Translations under genes and position numbers: made by a program
From: Streptomyces sp. CB02959
Lineage (GTDB): Bacteria > Actinomycetota > Actinomycetes > Streptomycetales > Streptomycetaceae
Direction: 5' to 3'
NCBI RefSeq assembly: GCF_002803155.1
Contig: NZ_NNBP01000023.1
Coordinates: 108,257 to 172,256, forward strand
Length of the DNA: 64,000 nt
In this document: in pieces, positions 1-8,496 of the stretch
Layout: each line of letters begins with the position of its first letter
Position numbering within the stretch: position 1 is the first letter of the stretch
Notes under the pieces: model-generated
What the model saw: the letters and a program-made list of their open reading frames with translations, nothing else
Databases searched by the model: none
Told to the model about the DNA's origin: nothing

Positions 1-1112
1 GCCGGCTCCTCGGCCAGCCCGATCACATCGCGGCAGCCCGGGTGGCGGAAGACCTGTTTCCGGCCCGGTGCGGTGGCCTTCGCGGCCGACAGCTTCATCA
101 CCGGCCGCCCGTCGTACGCGACGAGCTTGTACGCCGAATCGAGGTACGGCGCGTCGGCGCTGACCCCGACCCGGGTGCCCACCGCGAACACGTCGACCGG
201 CGCCCCGGCCCGCACCAGGTCGTCCACCGCGAACTCGTCCAGCCCGCCGCTGGCCACGATCCGCACCCCGGGCAGCTCCGCGCGGTCCAGCATCGCCCTG
301 GCCCGCACCGCCAGCGCCGCCAGATCGCCGCTGTCCAGCCGGATCGCCGCCCCCTCGGTACGGTCCAGGGTGTGCAGCACCCGGGCCGCCGCGGCCACCC
401 CGGAATCGACGTCGTAGGTGTCCACCAGGAACGTCACCGGCCCCGGATGGGCCCGCGCGAAGGCGCTGAACGCGGCCTCCTCGTCCTCGAACGCCTCGAC
501 GTAGGAGTGCGCCATGGTGCCGACCGCCGGCAGCCGCTCGGCGTGCGCCGCCGCCACGTTGCTGGTCCCCGCGAAACCGGCCATCGCCGCCAGCCGCGCG
601 GCCCGCAGACCCGCCTCCACCCCGTGCGCGCGGCGCAGCGAGAAGTCCACCACCGGCCGGCCGCGGGCCGCCAGGACGCACCGCGCGCACTTGGCGGCGA
701 TCGCGGTCTGGTGGCTGAGCTGGTTCAGCACGAAGGACTCCACCAGCTGCGCCTGCGGCAGCGGCGCGGTGATCTCCAGCAGGGGTTCGCCGGCCAGCAC
801 CACCCGGCCCTCCGGCACCGCCCGGACCTCCCCGGCGAAGCGAAGCCCCAGCAGCGGCGCCAGGTCCATGGTGGGCCGGTGCAGCGCCTCCGCGAACACC
901 TCCACGTCCTCGGGCCCGATCCGGAACCGGGAGAGGAAGTCGAGCACCGCCTCCGCCCCGGCGGCGACCAGGAAGCCCCGGTCGGCGGGGAGTTCCCGTA
1001 CGAAGCAGCTGAAGGTGGCCGGCCGGGTCATCCCCTCGCGCAGGTACGACAGGGCCATGGTCACTTCGTACAGGTCGGTCGTGGTCGGACCGGCCGTCGT
1101 CCCATCCGGCAT
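1..1112 (-). CDS. pncB: Nicotinate phosphoribosyltransferase, 3' end outside window
   Basis: This enzyme makes nicotinate mononucleotide from nicotinate and PRPP in the cytosolic NAD salvage pathway. The reverse-strand frame starts at the ATG at 1112 (MPDGTTAGPTTTDLYEVTMA), a typical family N-terminus. It continues with the conserved stretches FLVAAGAEAVLDFL, LVESFVLNQLSHQT, DFSLRRAHG, GFAGTSNVAAA and GTMAHSYVEAFEDE. Later come VTFLVDTYDV, IRLDSGDL and a GLDEF segment that belong to the phosphate-binding part of the barrel. About 370 residues are visible of a usual 430-450, and the reading frame is still open at base 1, so the gene is cut by the window edge rather than broken. The assignment is firm; the missing part is the C-terminus. 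Confidence 0.93.
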   Translation of the reverse strand, partial: MPDGTTAGPTTTDLYEVTMALSYLREGMTRPATFSCFVRELPADRGFLVAAGAEAVLDFLSRFRIGPEDVEVFAEALHRPTMDLAPLLGLRFAGEVRAVPEGRVVLAGEPLLEITAPLPQAQLVESFVLNQLSHQTAIAAKCARCVLAARGRPVVDFSLRRAHGVEAGLRAARLAAMAGFAGTSNVAAAHAERLPAVGTMAHSYVEAFEDEEAAFSAFARAHPGPVTFLVDTYDVDSGVAAAARVLHTLDRTEGAAIRLDSGDLAALAVRARAMLDRAELPGVRIVASGGLDEFAVDDLVRAGAPVDVFAVGTRVGVSADAPYLDSAYKLVAYDGRPVMKLSAAKATAPGRKQVFRHPGCRDVIGLAEEP

Positions 1113-1184
1113 CGCCGGCTCCTTCCCGGGCCGTGCCGGCGGACCGGGGCCGCGCACGGCCCGGCGGCCGACCCGCGGGCGCTC

Positions 1185-1484
1185 TCAGGCCGGCTCGCTC
1201 GTCCAGCCGTAGACGGTGCGCCGCTCGTGCCCCGGCGGTGCGGCGCCGACGCCCGCCAGGTCGTGGTCCGCCAGCCGGATCAGCTGCCCGGCGAGGTCCT
1301 TCATGGCCCGGCCGGCGGCCAGTTCGTCGCCGATCACCGGGACGGCAGGGTCCTCGGGGTTGCGGCGGGCCCGGCCGTGCCCGGTCAGGGCCTGGGTGCC
1401 GGTGTCCAGCTCCACCCGCGCCCGGGTCGTCCCGTCCTCCTCGGTGAGAATCAGCCGGACCGGCCACTCGGTGGTCTTCGCCAT
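1185..1484 (-). CDS. DUF1876 domain-containing small protein
   Basis: The protein has 99 residues and starts MAKTTEWPVRLILTEEDGTT. It follows the DUF1876 pattern throughout: a strand-rich N-terminus with ARVELDTGTQALTGHGRARR, then IGDELAAGRAMKDLAGQLIRLADHDLAGVG. The fold is thought to be like a double-stranded-RNA-binding domain, but no function is established. These proteins are common in actinomycetes and are often encoded beside universal stress proteins, as here, where the USP gene lies 184 bp upstream on the same strand. The start has a good ribosome site (GGAGGTGAGCC just upstream on the reverse strand). A role in redox or dormancy stress is only inferred from the neighbour. Confidence 0.85.
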   Translation of the reverse strand: MAKTTEWPVRLILTEEDGTTRARVELDTGTQALTGHGRARRNPEDPAVPVIGDELAAGRAMKDLAGQLIRLADHDLAGVGAAPPGHERRTVYGWTSEPA

Positions 1485-1668
1485 GGCTCACCTCCGCGGT
1501 GTCCTGCGGGGCCGCACCGGACCGTGCCACGGGCCCGCACGCCGTCGCTCGCCCCTGCCACCCATTGTTGGGAGAAACCGCTCGGGGCGCCTGTCCGTGC
1601 GGGACGCGGCGCACCGCGGGAGCGTGCCCGGCGCCGGCCGGTGCGGCACCGCGGCAGCGGCGGTGCGC

Positions 1669-2538
1669 TCACTCGTGCGGCACGATCGCGACCGGGCACG
1701 GCGCGTGGTGCACCGCCGCCTGGACCACATGGCCGATCTTCGGCGCCGGGAAGTGCAGCTTGTGCCGGCGGCCGACGACCAGCAGCGCGGCGTCCGAGGC
1801 GTCCCGCAGCACCGCCCGCGCCGGGCTCTCCTGCTCCACCCGGGCCTCCAGCCGGACGTCGGGGAACTTCTCCCGCCAGGGCCGGAGCGCGGCCGTCAGC
1901 TCCTGCCGGGCGTCCTCGGCCGCCTGCTCCGCGGCGACCGGCTCGACCCCGCCGCCGCGGTTGTACGCGTACGAGGGCAGGTGCCGGCCGTGTACGACCC
2001 GGAGCGGTACGCCCCGCCGGGCGGCGCTCTCGAAGGCGAACGCCAGCAGGGCCTCGCACGGCTCGTGCAGGCTCAGTCCGGCCGTCACCGGGGCGCCCGG
2101 AGCCGGAGTCGCGGCGCCCGGCCGGGTCCGGACCAGCACCGTGGGGGTGCGGGTGTGCGCCACCACCTGGAGGCCGATCTCGCCCATCACGTACCGCGCC
2201 AGCGGGCCCAGGTCCCGCGAGCCCAGGACCAGCAGCGACGACTGGTCGGCCGCCTCCTTGAGGGCGGCGAGCGGGTCCTCGGCCACCAGGGCCTCGTCCA
2301 CCGGGAGGTCCGGGTGGCGGTCCCGGACGACCTCCCGGGCGTCGCCGATGATCCGGTGCGGCCAGTAGTTCTGGTCGTCCTCGCCGGTCGGCCCGGGTTC
2401 CGGTTCGGGTGCCAGCAGCACCCAGGCGTGCAGCAGCCGCAGCCGGGCCCGCCGCAGCTCCGCCTCGTGCGCCGCCCACCGCACGGCGGCCGTCGCCTCG
2501 GGGGTCCCGTCGACGCCCACGGTGATCACGTCCTGCAT
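1669..2538 (-). CDS. Universal stress protein, two tandem USP domains
   Basis: The 289-residue protein contains two USP domains in tandem. The first begins DVITVGVDGTPEATAAVRWA and ends with the nucleotide-binding signature region GSRDLGPLARYVMGEIGLQV followed by TPTVLVR. The second runs from about residue 155 (PVTAGLSLHEPCEALLAFAF) to VVGRRHKLHFPAPKIGHVVQ and CPVAIVPHE, with a less perfect ATP-binding motif. The length matches double-USP proteins of Streptomyces and Mycobacterium. The start has the ribosome site GAGGTC directly upstream. It faces away from the hydroxyproline cluster. Proteins of this type respond to hypoxia, stress or stationary phase; nothing in the sequence fixes the signal here. 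Confidence 0.92.
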   Translation of the reverse strand: MQDVITVGVDGTPEATAAVRWAAHEAELRRARLRLLHAWVLLAPEPEPGPTGEDDQNYWPHRIIGDAREVVRDRHPDLPVDEALVAEDPLAALKEAADQSSLLVLGSRDLGPLARYVMGEIGLQVVAHTRTPTVLVRTRPGAATPAPGAPVTAGLSLHEPCEALLAFAFESAARRGVPLRVVHGRHLPSYAYNRGGGVEPVAAEQAAEDARQELTAALRPWREKFPDVRLEARVEQESPARAVLRDASDAALLVVGRRHKLHFPAPKIGHVVQAAVHHAPCPVAIVPHE

Positions 2539-2970
2539 GACCTCACCTCGCTCCCGGTCCGCTCACCGCTGACCCACGCAGCGGCATGCCGCACTTCCAG
2601 TCTCCGCCGGACCGGCGGGTGGCACCGGGTGGGCGGCACGGTGCCGGTGCTGCCGGGGCCGGGTATCGCGCGGGTCGAGGGCTCGGGCGCGGTCGCCCGG
2701 TGGCCGCCCCGGGCAGGGTTCTCGAAGGGAACGCGAAGGTCTCCTGTGTGAGGGGGGCAGGTGGATCGTGCGTGTGGGCGTTGGCATCAAGTTCCCCTGC
2801 ATGCACTGATATTGACGAAACGTCAGCTGCATGCGCACGTCATGTCATGTGTAACGTAGTAATGTGAAATTGCACTGACGAGGTGCCGTCCGCTCCGCCG
2901 CGCAGCCGTGTCCCGAGCGGGCTGTTCGCGGGAGGCGGGCGAGCCGCTCGGCGACCGAGGAGGAGAACCC
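2539..2970. other. Intergenic divergent promoter region
   Basis: This stretch lies between the divergent USP gene and the peptidase gene. From about 2790 to 2875 it is noticeably richer in A and T than its surroundings, and it holds one copy of the 16-bp repeated motif listed separately. An upstream in-frame GTG at 2908 exists for the peptidase, but the ribosome site GGAGGAG at 2959-2965 favours the start at 2971. No other gene was seen. Confidence 0.6.
2861..2876. promoter_or_regulatory. Candidate GntR operator, copy 1
   Basis: The sequence AATGTGAAATTGCACT has a palindromic core GTG-A-AATT-G-CAC at 2864-2875, in which 10 of 12 positions are self-complementary. It matches two other sites in this cluster (4426-4441 and 10895-10910) at 13 of 16 positions each. 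It lies 95 bp before the peptidase start. The three sites precede the peptidase gene, the dehydrogenase gene and the GntR gene, so the GntR/FCD protein at 10961 is the likely binder. Confidence 0.7.
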
Positions 2971-4341
2971 GTGAAGGACGTCGTCCCCACCGCCCCGCGC
3001 ACGGTCAGCCATGACCTGCCCGTCTCACCGGAGTTGGCGCGGTTCCTGGCCAGCGACTGGGCGGCCACACCGCTGCCCGGCGACATCCGGCTGCCCGCCG
3101 CCGAGGTCACCCCCGCCCGCCGGGGCCGCCTCTCCGCCCGCTTCCCCGGCGAACGGCTGATCATCCCCGCCGGGGAACTCGCCGTCCGCTCCAACGACTG
3201 CGACCACCGGTTCCGGCCGCACAGCGCCTACGCCTGGCTCACCGGACTGACCGGCGAGGACCAGGCCGGACACGCCCTGGTCCTGGAACCGGACGGACCG
3301 CACCGGCACGAGGCGGTCCTGTACCTCCGCCCCCGCTCCCCGCGCACCGACGACGGCTTCTACCGGGACCGCCGGTACGGCGAGTTCTGGGTCGGCCGCC
3401 GCCCCGACCTCGCCGAGGCCGAGCGCATGACCGGCCTCCGCTGCGTCCACCTGGACGACCTCGGCGCGCTGCCGCCGGGCCGCGACGCCGCCACCGACGC
3501 GGAACTCGCCTCCGTCCTCGCCGAGTTGCGGCTCGTCAAGGACGCCTGGGAGGTCGCGCAGCTGCAGCTCGCCGTCGACCACACCACCGCCGGGTTCGAG
3601 GACGTCGTCCGCGCCCTTCCGCGCGCCCTCGCCCACCCGCGCGGCGAGCGGTGGATCGAGGGCGTCTTCGGCCTGCGCGCCCGCGCCGAGGGCAACGGCA
3701 CCGGCTACGAGACCATCGCGGCCGGCGGCGCGCACGCCTGCGTCCTGCACTGGATCCGCAACGACGGCCCCCTGGACGCCCGGCAGTTGCTGCTCCTGGA
3801 CGCCGGTGTGGAGACCGACACCCTCTACACCGCCGACATCACCCGCACCCTGCCGCTGTCCGGACGGTTCTCCCCGGTGCAGCGGCAGGTGTACGACCTG
3901 GTGCTCGCGGCCCAGGAGGCGGGCATCGCCGCCCTGAAGCCGGGTGCCCGCTTCCGTGACTTCCACCGCGCGGCGATGCGGGTGATCGCGGAGGGGCTCG
4001 CCGCATGGGGCGTCCTGAAGAGCCCGGAAGGGGACTTCCACCGCCGCTACACCCTGTGCAGCAGCGGGCACATGCTCGGGCTCGATGTGCACGACTGCGC
4101 CCGGGCGCGGGCGACGGCCTATCTGGACGGCGTGCTGGAGGAGGGGCAGGTCCTGACGGTCGAGCCCGGCCTCTACCTCCAGCCGGACGACGAGACGCTC
4201 CCGCCCGAACTGCGCGGTATCGGCGTACGGATCGAGGACGACCTGCTGATCACGGGGGAGGGGGCGCGGCTGATGTCGGGCGCGCTGCCCCGGACGCCGG
4301 AGGCGGTGGAGGACTGGATGGGCGAGTTGACGGAGGGCTGA
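2971..4341 (+). CDS. Xaa-Pro aminopeptidase, M24B family
   Basis: This metallopeptidase (456 aa) would remove the N-terminal residue from peptides with proline or hydroxyproline in the second position. An N-terminal aminopeptidase-P-type domain (FLASDWAATPLPG ... ERLIIPAGEL ... FRPHSAYAWLTGL) is followed by the pita-bread catalytic domain. The five metal ligands are visible in order: D in LLLLDAGVETD, D in YTADITRTLP, H in SSGHMLGLDVHD, E in LTVEPGLYL and E in GVRIEDDLL. The GTG start at 2971 has a strong ribosome site (GGAGGAG, spacing 5). It sits at the head of the hydroxyproline cluster behind operator copy 1. Its likely job is to feed the pathway from collagen-like peptides; that link is inference from position. 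Confidence 0.93.
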   Translation: MKDVVPTAPRTVSHDLPVSPELARFLASDWAATPLPGDIRLPAAEVTPARRGRLSARFPGERLIIPAGELAVRSNDCDHRFRPHSAYAWLTGLTGEDQAGHALVLEPDGPHRHEAVLYLRPRSPRTDDGFYRDRRYGEFWVGRRPDLAEAERMTGLRCVHLDDLGALPPGRDAATDAELASVLAELRLVKDAWEVAQLQLAVDHTTAGFEDVVRALPRALAHPRGERWIEGVFGLRARAEGNGTGYETIAAGGAHACVLHWIRNDGPLDARQLLLLDAGVETDTLYTADITRTLPLSGRFSPVQRQVYDLVLAAQEAGIAALKPGARFRDFHRAAMRVIAEGLAAWGVLKSPEGDFHRRYTLCSSGHMLGLDVHDCARARATAYLDGVLEEGQVLTVEPGLYLQPDDETLPPELRGIGVRIEDDLLITGEGARLMSGALPRTPEAVEDWMGELTEG

Positions 4342-4425
4342 CGCGGTCGGCCGTACGGGGGTGATCCGGGCCGTGCGCAGGGGAATTGGCGCACGGGTGG
4401 TGAGGTCTCTTGGCAGCGTGGGTGC

Positions 4426-4441
4426 AATGTGAAATATTACT
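4426..4441. promoter_or_regulatory. Candidate GntR operator, copy 2, abutting a start codon
   Basis: The sequence AATGTGAAATATTACT ends only three bases before the GTG start of the dehydrogenase gene at 4445. No Shine-Dalgarno sequence lies between them. An A/T-rich hexamer (AATATT at 4433-4438 or TATTAC at 4435-4440) sits where a -10 box would be if transcription starts at the GTG itself. A bound repressor would then cover the -10 box of a leaderless transcript. The motif match is seen directly; the promoter reading is inferred. Confidence 0.65.
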
Positions 4442-4444
4442 GAC

Positions 4445-5608
4445 GTGCCCACGAGATACTCTTCCCCGGATCTCCTCGTCATCGGGGCGGGCGTGGTCGG
4501 CGCCGCGTGCGCCTACTACGCGGCCCGGTGCGGACTGAGCGTCACCGTGCTCGACCGCGGCCCGGTCGCCGGCGGGACCACGGGCGGCGGCGAAGGCAAC
4601 CTCCTGGTCTCCGACAAGGAACCCGGACCCGAACTCGAACTGGCCCTGTACTCCGCCCGCTTGTGGCGCGAACTCGCCGAAGTCCTCCCCGCCCGGATCG
4701 AGTACGAGCCCAAGGGCGGCCTCGTGGTGGCCTCCGGCGAGGAGGGCCTGGCCGCCCTGCGGGACTTCGCGGCCCGGCAGGCGACGGCCGGGGTCACGGC
4801 GGAAGCGGTCCCGGCCGAGCGGCTCCGCGACCTGGAGCCGCACCTCGCCCCCGGCCTGGCGGGCGGCGTCCACTACCCGCAGGACGCGCAGGTGCAGCCC
4901 GCGCTCGCCGCCGCCCAGCTGCTGCGGGCCGGCGGCGACCGGGTGCGGCTGCGCCTGGGCGAGGAGGTCACCGGCCTCCTCACCGGCGCCCGGGGGGAGG
5001 TGCGCGGGGTGCGTACGCCCTCCGGTGACCTGCACGCCCCCTACGTCGTGAACGCGGCGGGGACCTGGGGAGGCGAACTGGCCCGGCTCGCGGGTGTGCG
5101 GCTGCCGGTGCGGCCCCGGCGCGGCTTCGTGCTCGTCACCGAGCCGCTGCCGCGCGTGGTGCGGCGCAAGGTGTACGCCGCCGACTACGTCGCCGACGTC
5201 GCCAGCGACTCCGCCGCCCTCCAGACCTCCGTCGTCGTCGAAGGCACCCCGGCCGGACCCGTCCTGATCGGCGCGAGCCGCGAGCGCGTCGGCTTCGACC
5301 GCTCGCTCTCCGTGGAGGCGCTCGGCCGCCTCGCCGCACAGGCGGTACGGCTCTTCCCGGTCCTCGCCACCGTACGGGCCCTGCGGACCTACGCCGGCTT
5401 CCGCCCCTACCTGCCCGACCACCTCCCCGCGATCGGTCCCGACCCGCGCAGACCGGGGCTGCTGCACGCCTGCGGCCACGAAGGGGCGGGCATCGGGCTC
5501 GCCCCGGCGACCGGCCGGATCATCGCGGAATGCCTGACCGGCGGGGAACTCCCGCTCGACATCACGGCGTTCAGACCCGAACGGTTCGACGCGGGCGGGC
5601 CGCCGTGA
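4445..5608 (+). CDS. D-hydroxyproline dehydrogenase, FAD/DAO-type catalytic subunit
   Basis: The 387-residue protein is a D-amino-acid-oxidase-fold flavoprotein. A GxGxxG Rossmann motif (LLVIGAGVVGAACAYYAA) starts at residue 10, followed by GGTTGGGEGNLLVSDKEPG, the NAAGTWGGELARLAGV strand and a C-terminal FAD motif GHEGAGIGLAPATG. It resembles the beta subunit of hydrogen-cyanide-synthase-like or D-hydroxyproline dehydrogenases. The next two genes encode the [2Fe-2S] and second flavin subunits, as in Pseudomonas LhpBEF. The reaction would be D-hydroxyproline to 1-pyrroline-4-hydroxy-2-carboxylate. The GTG start leaves only nine residues before the Rossmann strand, has no ribosome site and directly follows operator copy 2, so a leaderless mRNA is likely. 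A proline or sarcosine oxidase is possible, but the context favours hydroxyproline. Confidence 0.87.
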   Translation: MPTRYSSPDLLVIGAGVVGAACAYYAARCGLSVTVLDRGPVAGGTTGGGEGNLLVSDKEPGPELELALYSARLWRELAEVLPARIEYEPKGGLVVASGEEGLAALRDFAARQATAGVTAEAVPAERLRDLEPHLAPGLAGGVHYPQDAQVQPALAAAQLLRAGGDRVRLRLGEEVTGLLTGARGEVRGVRTPSGDLHAPYVVNAAGTWGGELARLAGVRLPVRPRRGFVLVTEPLPRVVRRKVYAADYVADVASDSAALQTSVVVEGTPAGPVLIGASRERVGFDRSLSVEALGRLAAQAVRLFPVLATVRALRTYAGFRPYLPDHLPAIGPDPRRPGLLHACGHEGAGIGLAPATGRIIAECLTGGELPLDITAFRPERFDAGGPP

Positions 5609-5665
5609 CCGCCGTCCGCGCCCGCCCCCGACGCCGTCCCGCCCTCCCGCGAAAGGAACCCCGCC

Positions 5666-5986
5666 GTGGCACGTGACCGCACCCCCGCCGAGCTCGTCGG
5701 CGCGGCGCCCGGCACCGCGTTCGAGATCACCTTCGACGGGCGCCCGATCGCCGCGCTGCCCGGCCAGTCGCTGGCCGCCGCGCTGTGGGCCGCGGGCATC
5801 CTCGCCTGGCGCACCACCCGCGTCGGCGGCCGGCCGCGCGGCGCCTTCTGCGGCATCGGGCACTGCTTCGACTGCCTCGCCACCGTCAACGGGGAGCCCA
5901 ACCGCCGGGCCTGCCTGGTCCCGGCGCGGCCCGGCGACACCGTCACCACCCAGGAGGGGAACGGCCGTGCCGAGCTCGCCGTCTGA
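5666..5986 (+). CDS. D-hydroxyproline dehydrogenase, [2Fe-2S] subunit
   Basis: This 106-residue protein matches the small ferredoxin-like subunit (HcnA/LhpE type) of heterotrimeric amino-acid dehydrogenases. The iron-sulfur motif is clear: AFCGIGHCFDCLATVNG followed by a fourth cysteine in RRACLVPAR. It would pass electrons between the two flavin subunits. The GTG start at 5666 follows the ribosome site GAAAGGAA. Its last 20 bases overlap the start of the next subunit gene, which suggests translational coupling and equal stoichiometry. Its N-terminus (FEITFDGRPIAALPGQSL) is the usual beta-grasp start of this family. Confidence 0.9.
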   Translation: MARDRTPAELVGAAPGTAFEITFDGRPIAALPGQSLAAALWAAGILAWRTTRVGGRPRGAFCGIGHCFDCLATVNGEPNRRACLVPARPGDTVTTQEGNGRAELAV

Positions 5987-7454
5987 AGCCCGGGAGTACG
6001 ACCTCGCGGTGATCGGGGCGGGCCCCGCGGGCCTCGCCGGTGCCGTCGCCGCGGCCGAACGCGGCCTCACCGTCGCCCTGCTGGACACCGCCGCACGACC
6101 GGGCGGACAGTTCTACCGGCACCCCGCCGCCGCCCTCGGCGCCACCCGCCCCGAAGCCCTGCACCACGACTGGTCCGCCTTCACCGCCCTGCGCCGCCGC
6201 CTGGCCGGCAGCGGTGTGACCCTGCTCGCCGGACACCACGTCTGGACGGTCGTCCCCGCCGAGCCGCAGGGCCGGTGGGACGTCCACGCCCTCACCGGGG
6301 CGGACGGCGACGGGGAGCGCCCGGTCCGCGTGCGGGCCCGCGCGGTCCTGCTCGCCACCGGCGCGTACGAGCGCCAACTCCCCTTCCCCGGCTGGACGTT
6401 GCCGGGGGTGGTGGGCGCCGGGGGAGCGCAGGCCATGCTGAAGTCCGGGCTGGTGCTGCCCGGACGGCGGGTGGTGGTGGCGGGCAGCGGCCCGCTGCTG
6501 CTCGCCGTCGCCGCGTCGCTCGCCGCGGCGGGCGCCCGCGTCCCGGCCGTGGTCGAGGCGTCCGGCTACCTCGGCTACGCCCGCCACCCCGGTGTCCTCG
6601 CCGCCAACGCGCACAAGGCGGCGGAGGCGGCGGTGCACGGCGCGGCGCTGCTGCGGCACGGAGTGCGGTTGCGCACCCGCAGCGCGGTGACCCGGGTGCA
6701 CGGGTCCGACCGCGTCGAGGCCGTCACCGTCTCCCGGCTCGACCGCGACTGGCGGCCCGTACCGGGGTCCGGCCGCCGGATCGCCTGCGACGCCCTGGCG
6801 GTGGGCCACGGCCTGGTCCCGCAGCTCGAACTCGCCACCGGCCTGGGCTGTGCCGTGCGCCGCACCGAGGACGGCGCATACGCCCTCGCCCTCGACGCGC
6901 ACCAGGAGACCTCCGTACCCGGCATCTGGTCGGCGGGCGAGACGGGCGGCATTGGTGGCGTCCAACTGGCATTCACCGAGGGGGAGTTGGCGGGGGTCGC
7001 GATCGCGGCCCGGCTGCGTGAGCGGCCCGCCGGCGCCGACCGCGGCCTGGTCCGGGCGCTGCGCCGCCGCCGCGACCGGATGCGGGCCTTCGCCGCCGTC
7101 ATGGCCGCCGCGCACGCGCCCGGCCCCGGATGGACCCGGTGGCTCGACGAGGCGACGGAGGTGTGCCGGTGCGAGGAGGTCGCCGCGGGCCGGATCCGCG
7201 CTGCGGTCGCCGACGACGGCGCGCGGGACGCCCGCACCGTCAAGCTCCTCACCCGCGCCGGTATGGGCTGGTGCCAGGGCCGGGTCTGCGGGCCGGCGGT
7301 GGCCCGGCTGGCCGCCGAGGCGCCGGGCGCGCGGCTGCCGCCGTCCCCGGAGCGCCGGCCGCTGGCCGTCCCGGTCCCGTTGCGGGTGCTCGGCGCCTGC
7401 CACGGAACGACCGCGTCGGAACCCGCCGATCCGGAGGAGGGCGCCGACGGCTGA
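5967..7454 (+). CDS. D-hydroxyproline dehydrogenase, FAD/NAD(P)-binding and BFD-like subunit
   Basis: The protein has 495 residues from the GTG at 5967, which follows GGAGGGG inside the preceding gene. An FAD Rossmann motif (AVIGAGPAGLAGAVAAAERG) is followed by GGQFYRH and a second dinucleotide motif (VVVAGSGPLLLAVAASLAA). The C-terminus carries a cysteine cluster, EVCRCEEV then WCQGRVCGPAVARL, typical of a BFD-like [2Fe-2S] domain in the HcnB/SoxA-like alpha subunits. Together with the two upstream genes it completes a heterotrimeric dehydrogenase, probably membrane-associated and feeding the respiratory chain. A longer frame extends upstream to 5673, but that part overlaps the [2Fe-2S] gene and is not coding in this frame. 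Confidence 0.88.
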   Translation: MPSSPSEAREYDLAVIGAGPAGLAGAVAAAERGLTVALLDTAARPGGQFYRHPAAALGATRPEALHHDWSAFTALRRRLAGSGVTLLAGHHVWTVVPAEPQGRWDVHALTGADGDGERPVRVRARAVLLATGAYERQLPFPGWTLPGVVGAGGAQAMLKSGLVLPGRRVVVAGSGPLLLAVAASLAAAGARVPAVVEASGYLGYARHPGVLAANAHKAAEAAVHGAALLRHGVRLRTRSAVTRVHGSDRVEAVTVSRLDRDWRPVPGSGRRIACDALAVGHGLVPQLELATGLGCAVRRTEDGAYALALDAHQETSVPGIWSAGETGGIGGVQLAFTEGELAGVAIAARLRERPAGADRGLVRALRRRRDRMRAFAAVMAAAHAPGPGWTRWLDEATEVCRCEEVAAGRIRAAVADDGARDARTVKLLTRAGMGWCQGRVCGPAVARLAAEAPGARLPPSPERRPLAVPVPLRVLGACHGTTASEPADPEEGADG

Positions 7455-7566
7455 CCGGCTCCGACCCCTGCAATGCCACACCCCGCACACGCCCGACCCG
7501 CCACAGAGAACTCACTCACCACAGCGCCATCACAGTGCCACCACACGTCACAGAAGGGCTCCCTTC

Positions 7567-8484
7567 ATGACCGCCTCCTCCTCCGCCTCCTGGAGCACGG
7601 AACGCCCCTGGCGCGGCATCATGGCCGCCACCGCCCTGCCCCTGCGCGACGACCTGTCCGTCGACTACGACGCGTACGCCGTACACGTCCGCTGGCTCCT
7701 CGACAACGGCTGCGACGGCGTCGTCCCCAACGGCTCCCTGGGCGAGTACCAGACCCTGACCGACAAGGAACGCGCCCGCGTGGTGCGCACCGCCGTCGAG
7801 GCCGCCGGCGACGGTGCCCGGGTGATGCCCGGAGCGTCCGCGTACGGCAGCGCCGCGGCACGCCGATGGGCCGAGCAGGCCGCCGAAGCGGGCTGCGGCA
7901 GCGTACTGCTGCTGCCGCCCAACGCCTTCCGCGCCGACGAGCCCGCCGTCCGGGCCCACTACGCCGAGGTCGCACGGGCCGGACTGCCGGTCGTGGCCTA
8001 CAACAACCCCATCGACACCAAGGTCGACCTGACCCCCGCGCTCCTCGCCCGCCTCCACGGCGAGGGCGGCATCGTGGCGGTCAAGGAATTCACCGGCGAC
8101 GTCCGCCGCGCCTACGAGATCGCCGAACTCGCCCCCGAACTGGACCTGTTGGTCGGCGCGGACGACGTGCTCCTGGAACTGGCGCTGGCCGGTGCCGTCG
8201 GCTGGATCGCCGGATACCCCAACGCCTTCCCCGGTGCCTGCGCCGAGCTCTACCGCGCCGCCGTCGCCCGGGACCTGGACACCGCGCTGCCGCTGTACAA
8301 GTCCCTGCACGCGCTGCTCCGCTGGGACTCCCGGACCGAGTTCGTACAGGCGATCAAGGCATCGATGGACATCGTCGGCCGCCGCGGGGGTCCCACCCGG
8401 CCGCCGCGCCCCGCGCTGTCCGGCGCGGTCGCGGCCGAGGTGCGGGCCGCCACCGAGCAGGCCGTCGCCGCCGGCCACCGCTGA
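7567..8484 (+). CDS. 1-pyrroline-4-hydroxy-2-carboxylate deaminase, DHDPS/NAL family
   Basis: This 305-residue TIM-barrel protein belongs to the dihydrodipicolinate synthase/N-acetylneuraminate lyase superfamily. It has the N-terminal VVPNGSLGEYQTLTDKER loop (a variant of the GTTGE motif), the catalytic tyrosine region PVVAYNNPIDTKV and the Schiff-base lysine in GIVAVKEFTGD. In hydroxyproline pathways a family member (LhpC type) deaminates the pyrroline product to 2-ketoglutarate semialdehyde. The flanking genes supply the steps before and after, so that role is preferred over lysine biosynthesis. The ATG at 7567 follows AAGGGCTCCC; the frame is open far upstream, but that part overlaps the dehydrogenase gene. 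The 112-bp gap before it has no copy of the operator motif. Confidence 0.86.
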   Translation: MTASSSASWSTERPWRGIMAATALPLRDDLSVDYDAYAVHVRWLLDNGCDGVVPNGSLGEYQTLTDKERARVVRTAVEAAGDGARVMPGASAYGSAAARRWAEQAAEAGCGSVLLLPPNAFRADEPAVRAHYAEVARAGLPVVAYNNPIDTKVDLTPALLARLHGEGGIVAVKEFTGDVRRAYEIAELAPELDLLVGADDVLLELALAGAVGWIAGYPNAFPGACAELYRAAVARDLDTALPLYKSLHALLRWDSRTEFVQAIKASMDIVGRRGGPTRPPRPALSGAVAAEVRAATEQAVAAGHR

Positions 8485-8496
8485 CCGAGGAGAACC

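Noticed and set aside
42..2751. Long plus-strand ORFs over pncB and the USP gene
   Set aside because: They are Arg/Pro-rich shadows of clear reverse-strand genes and lack any family pattern.
7455..7566. A fourth GntR operator before the deaminase gene
   Set aside because: The gap contains GCAATGCCACACC but no match to the GTGAAAT-type core.
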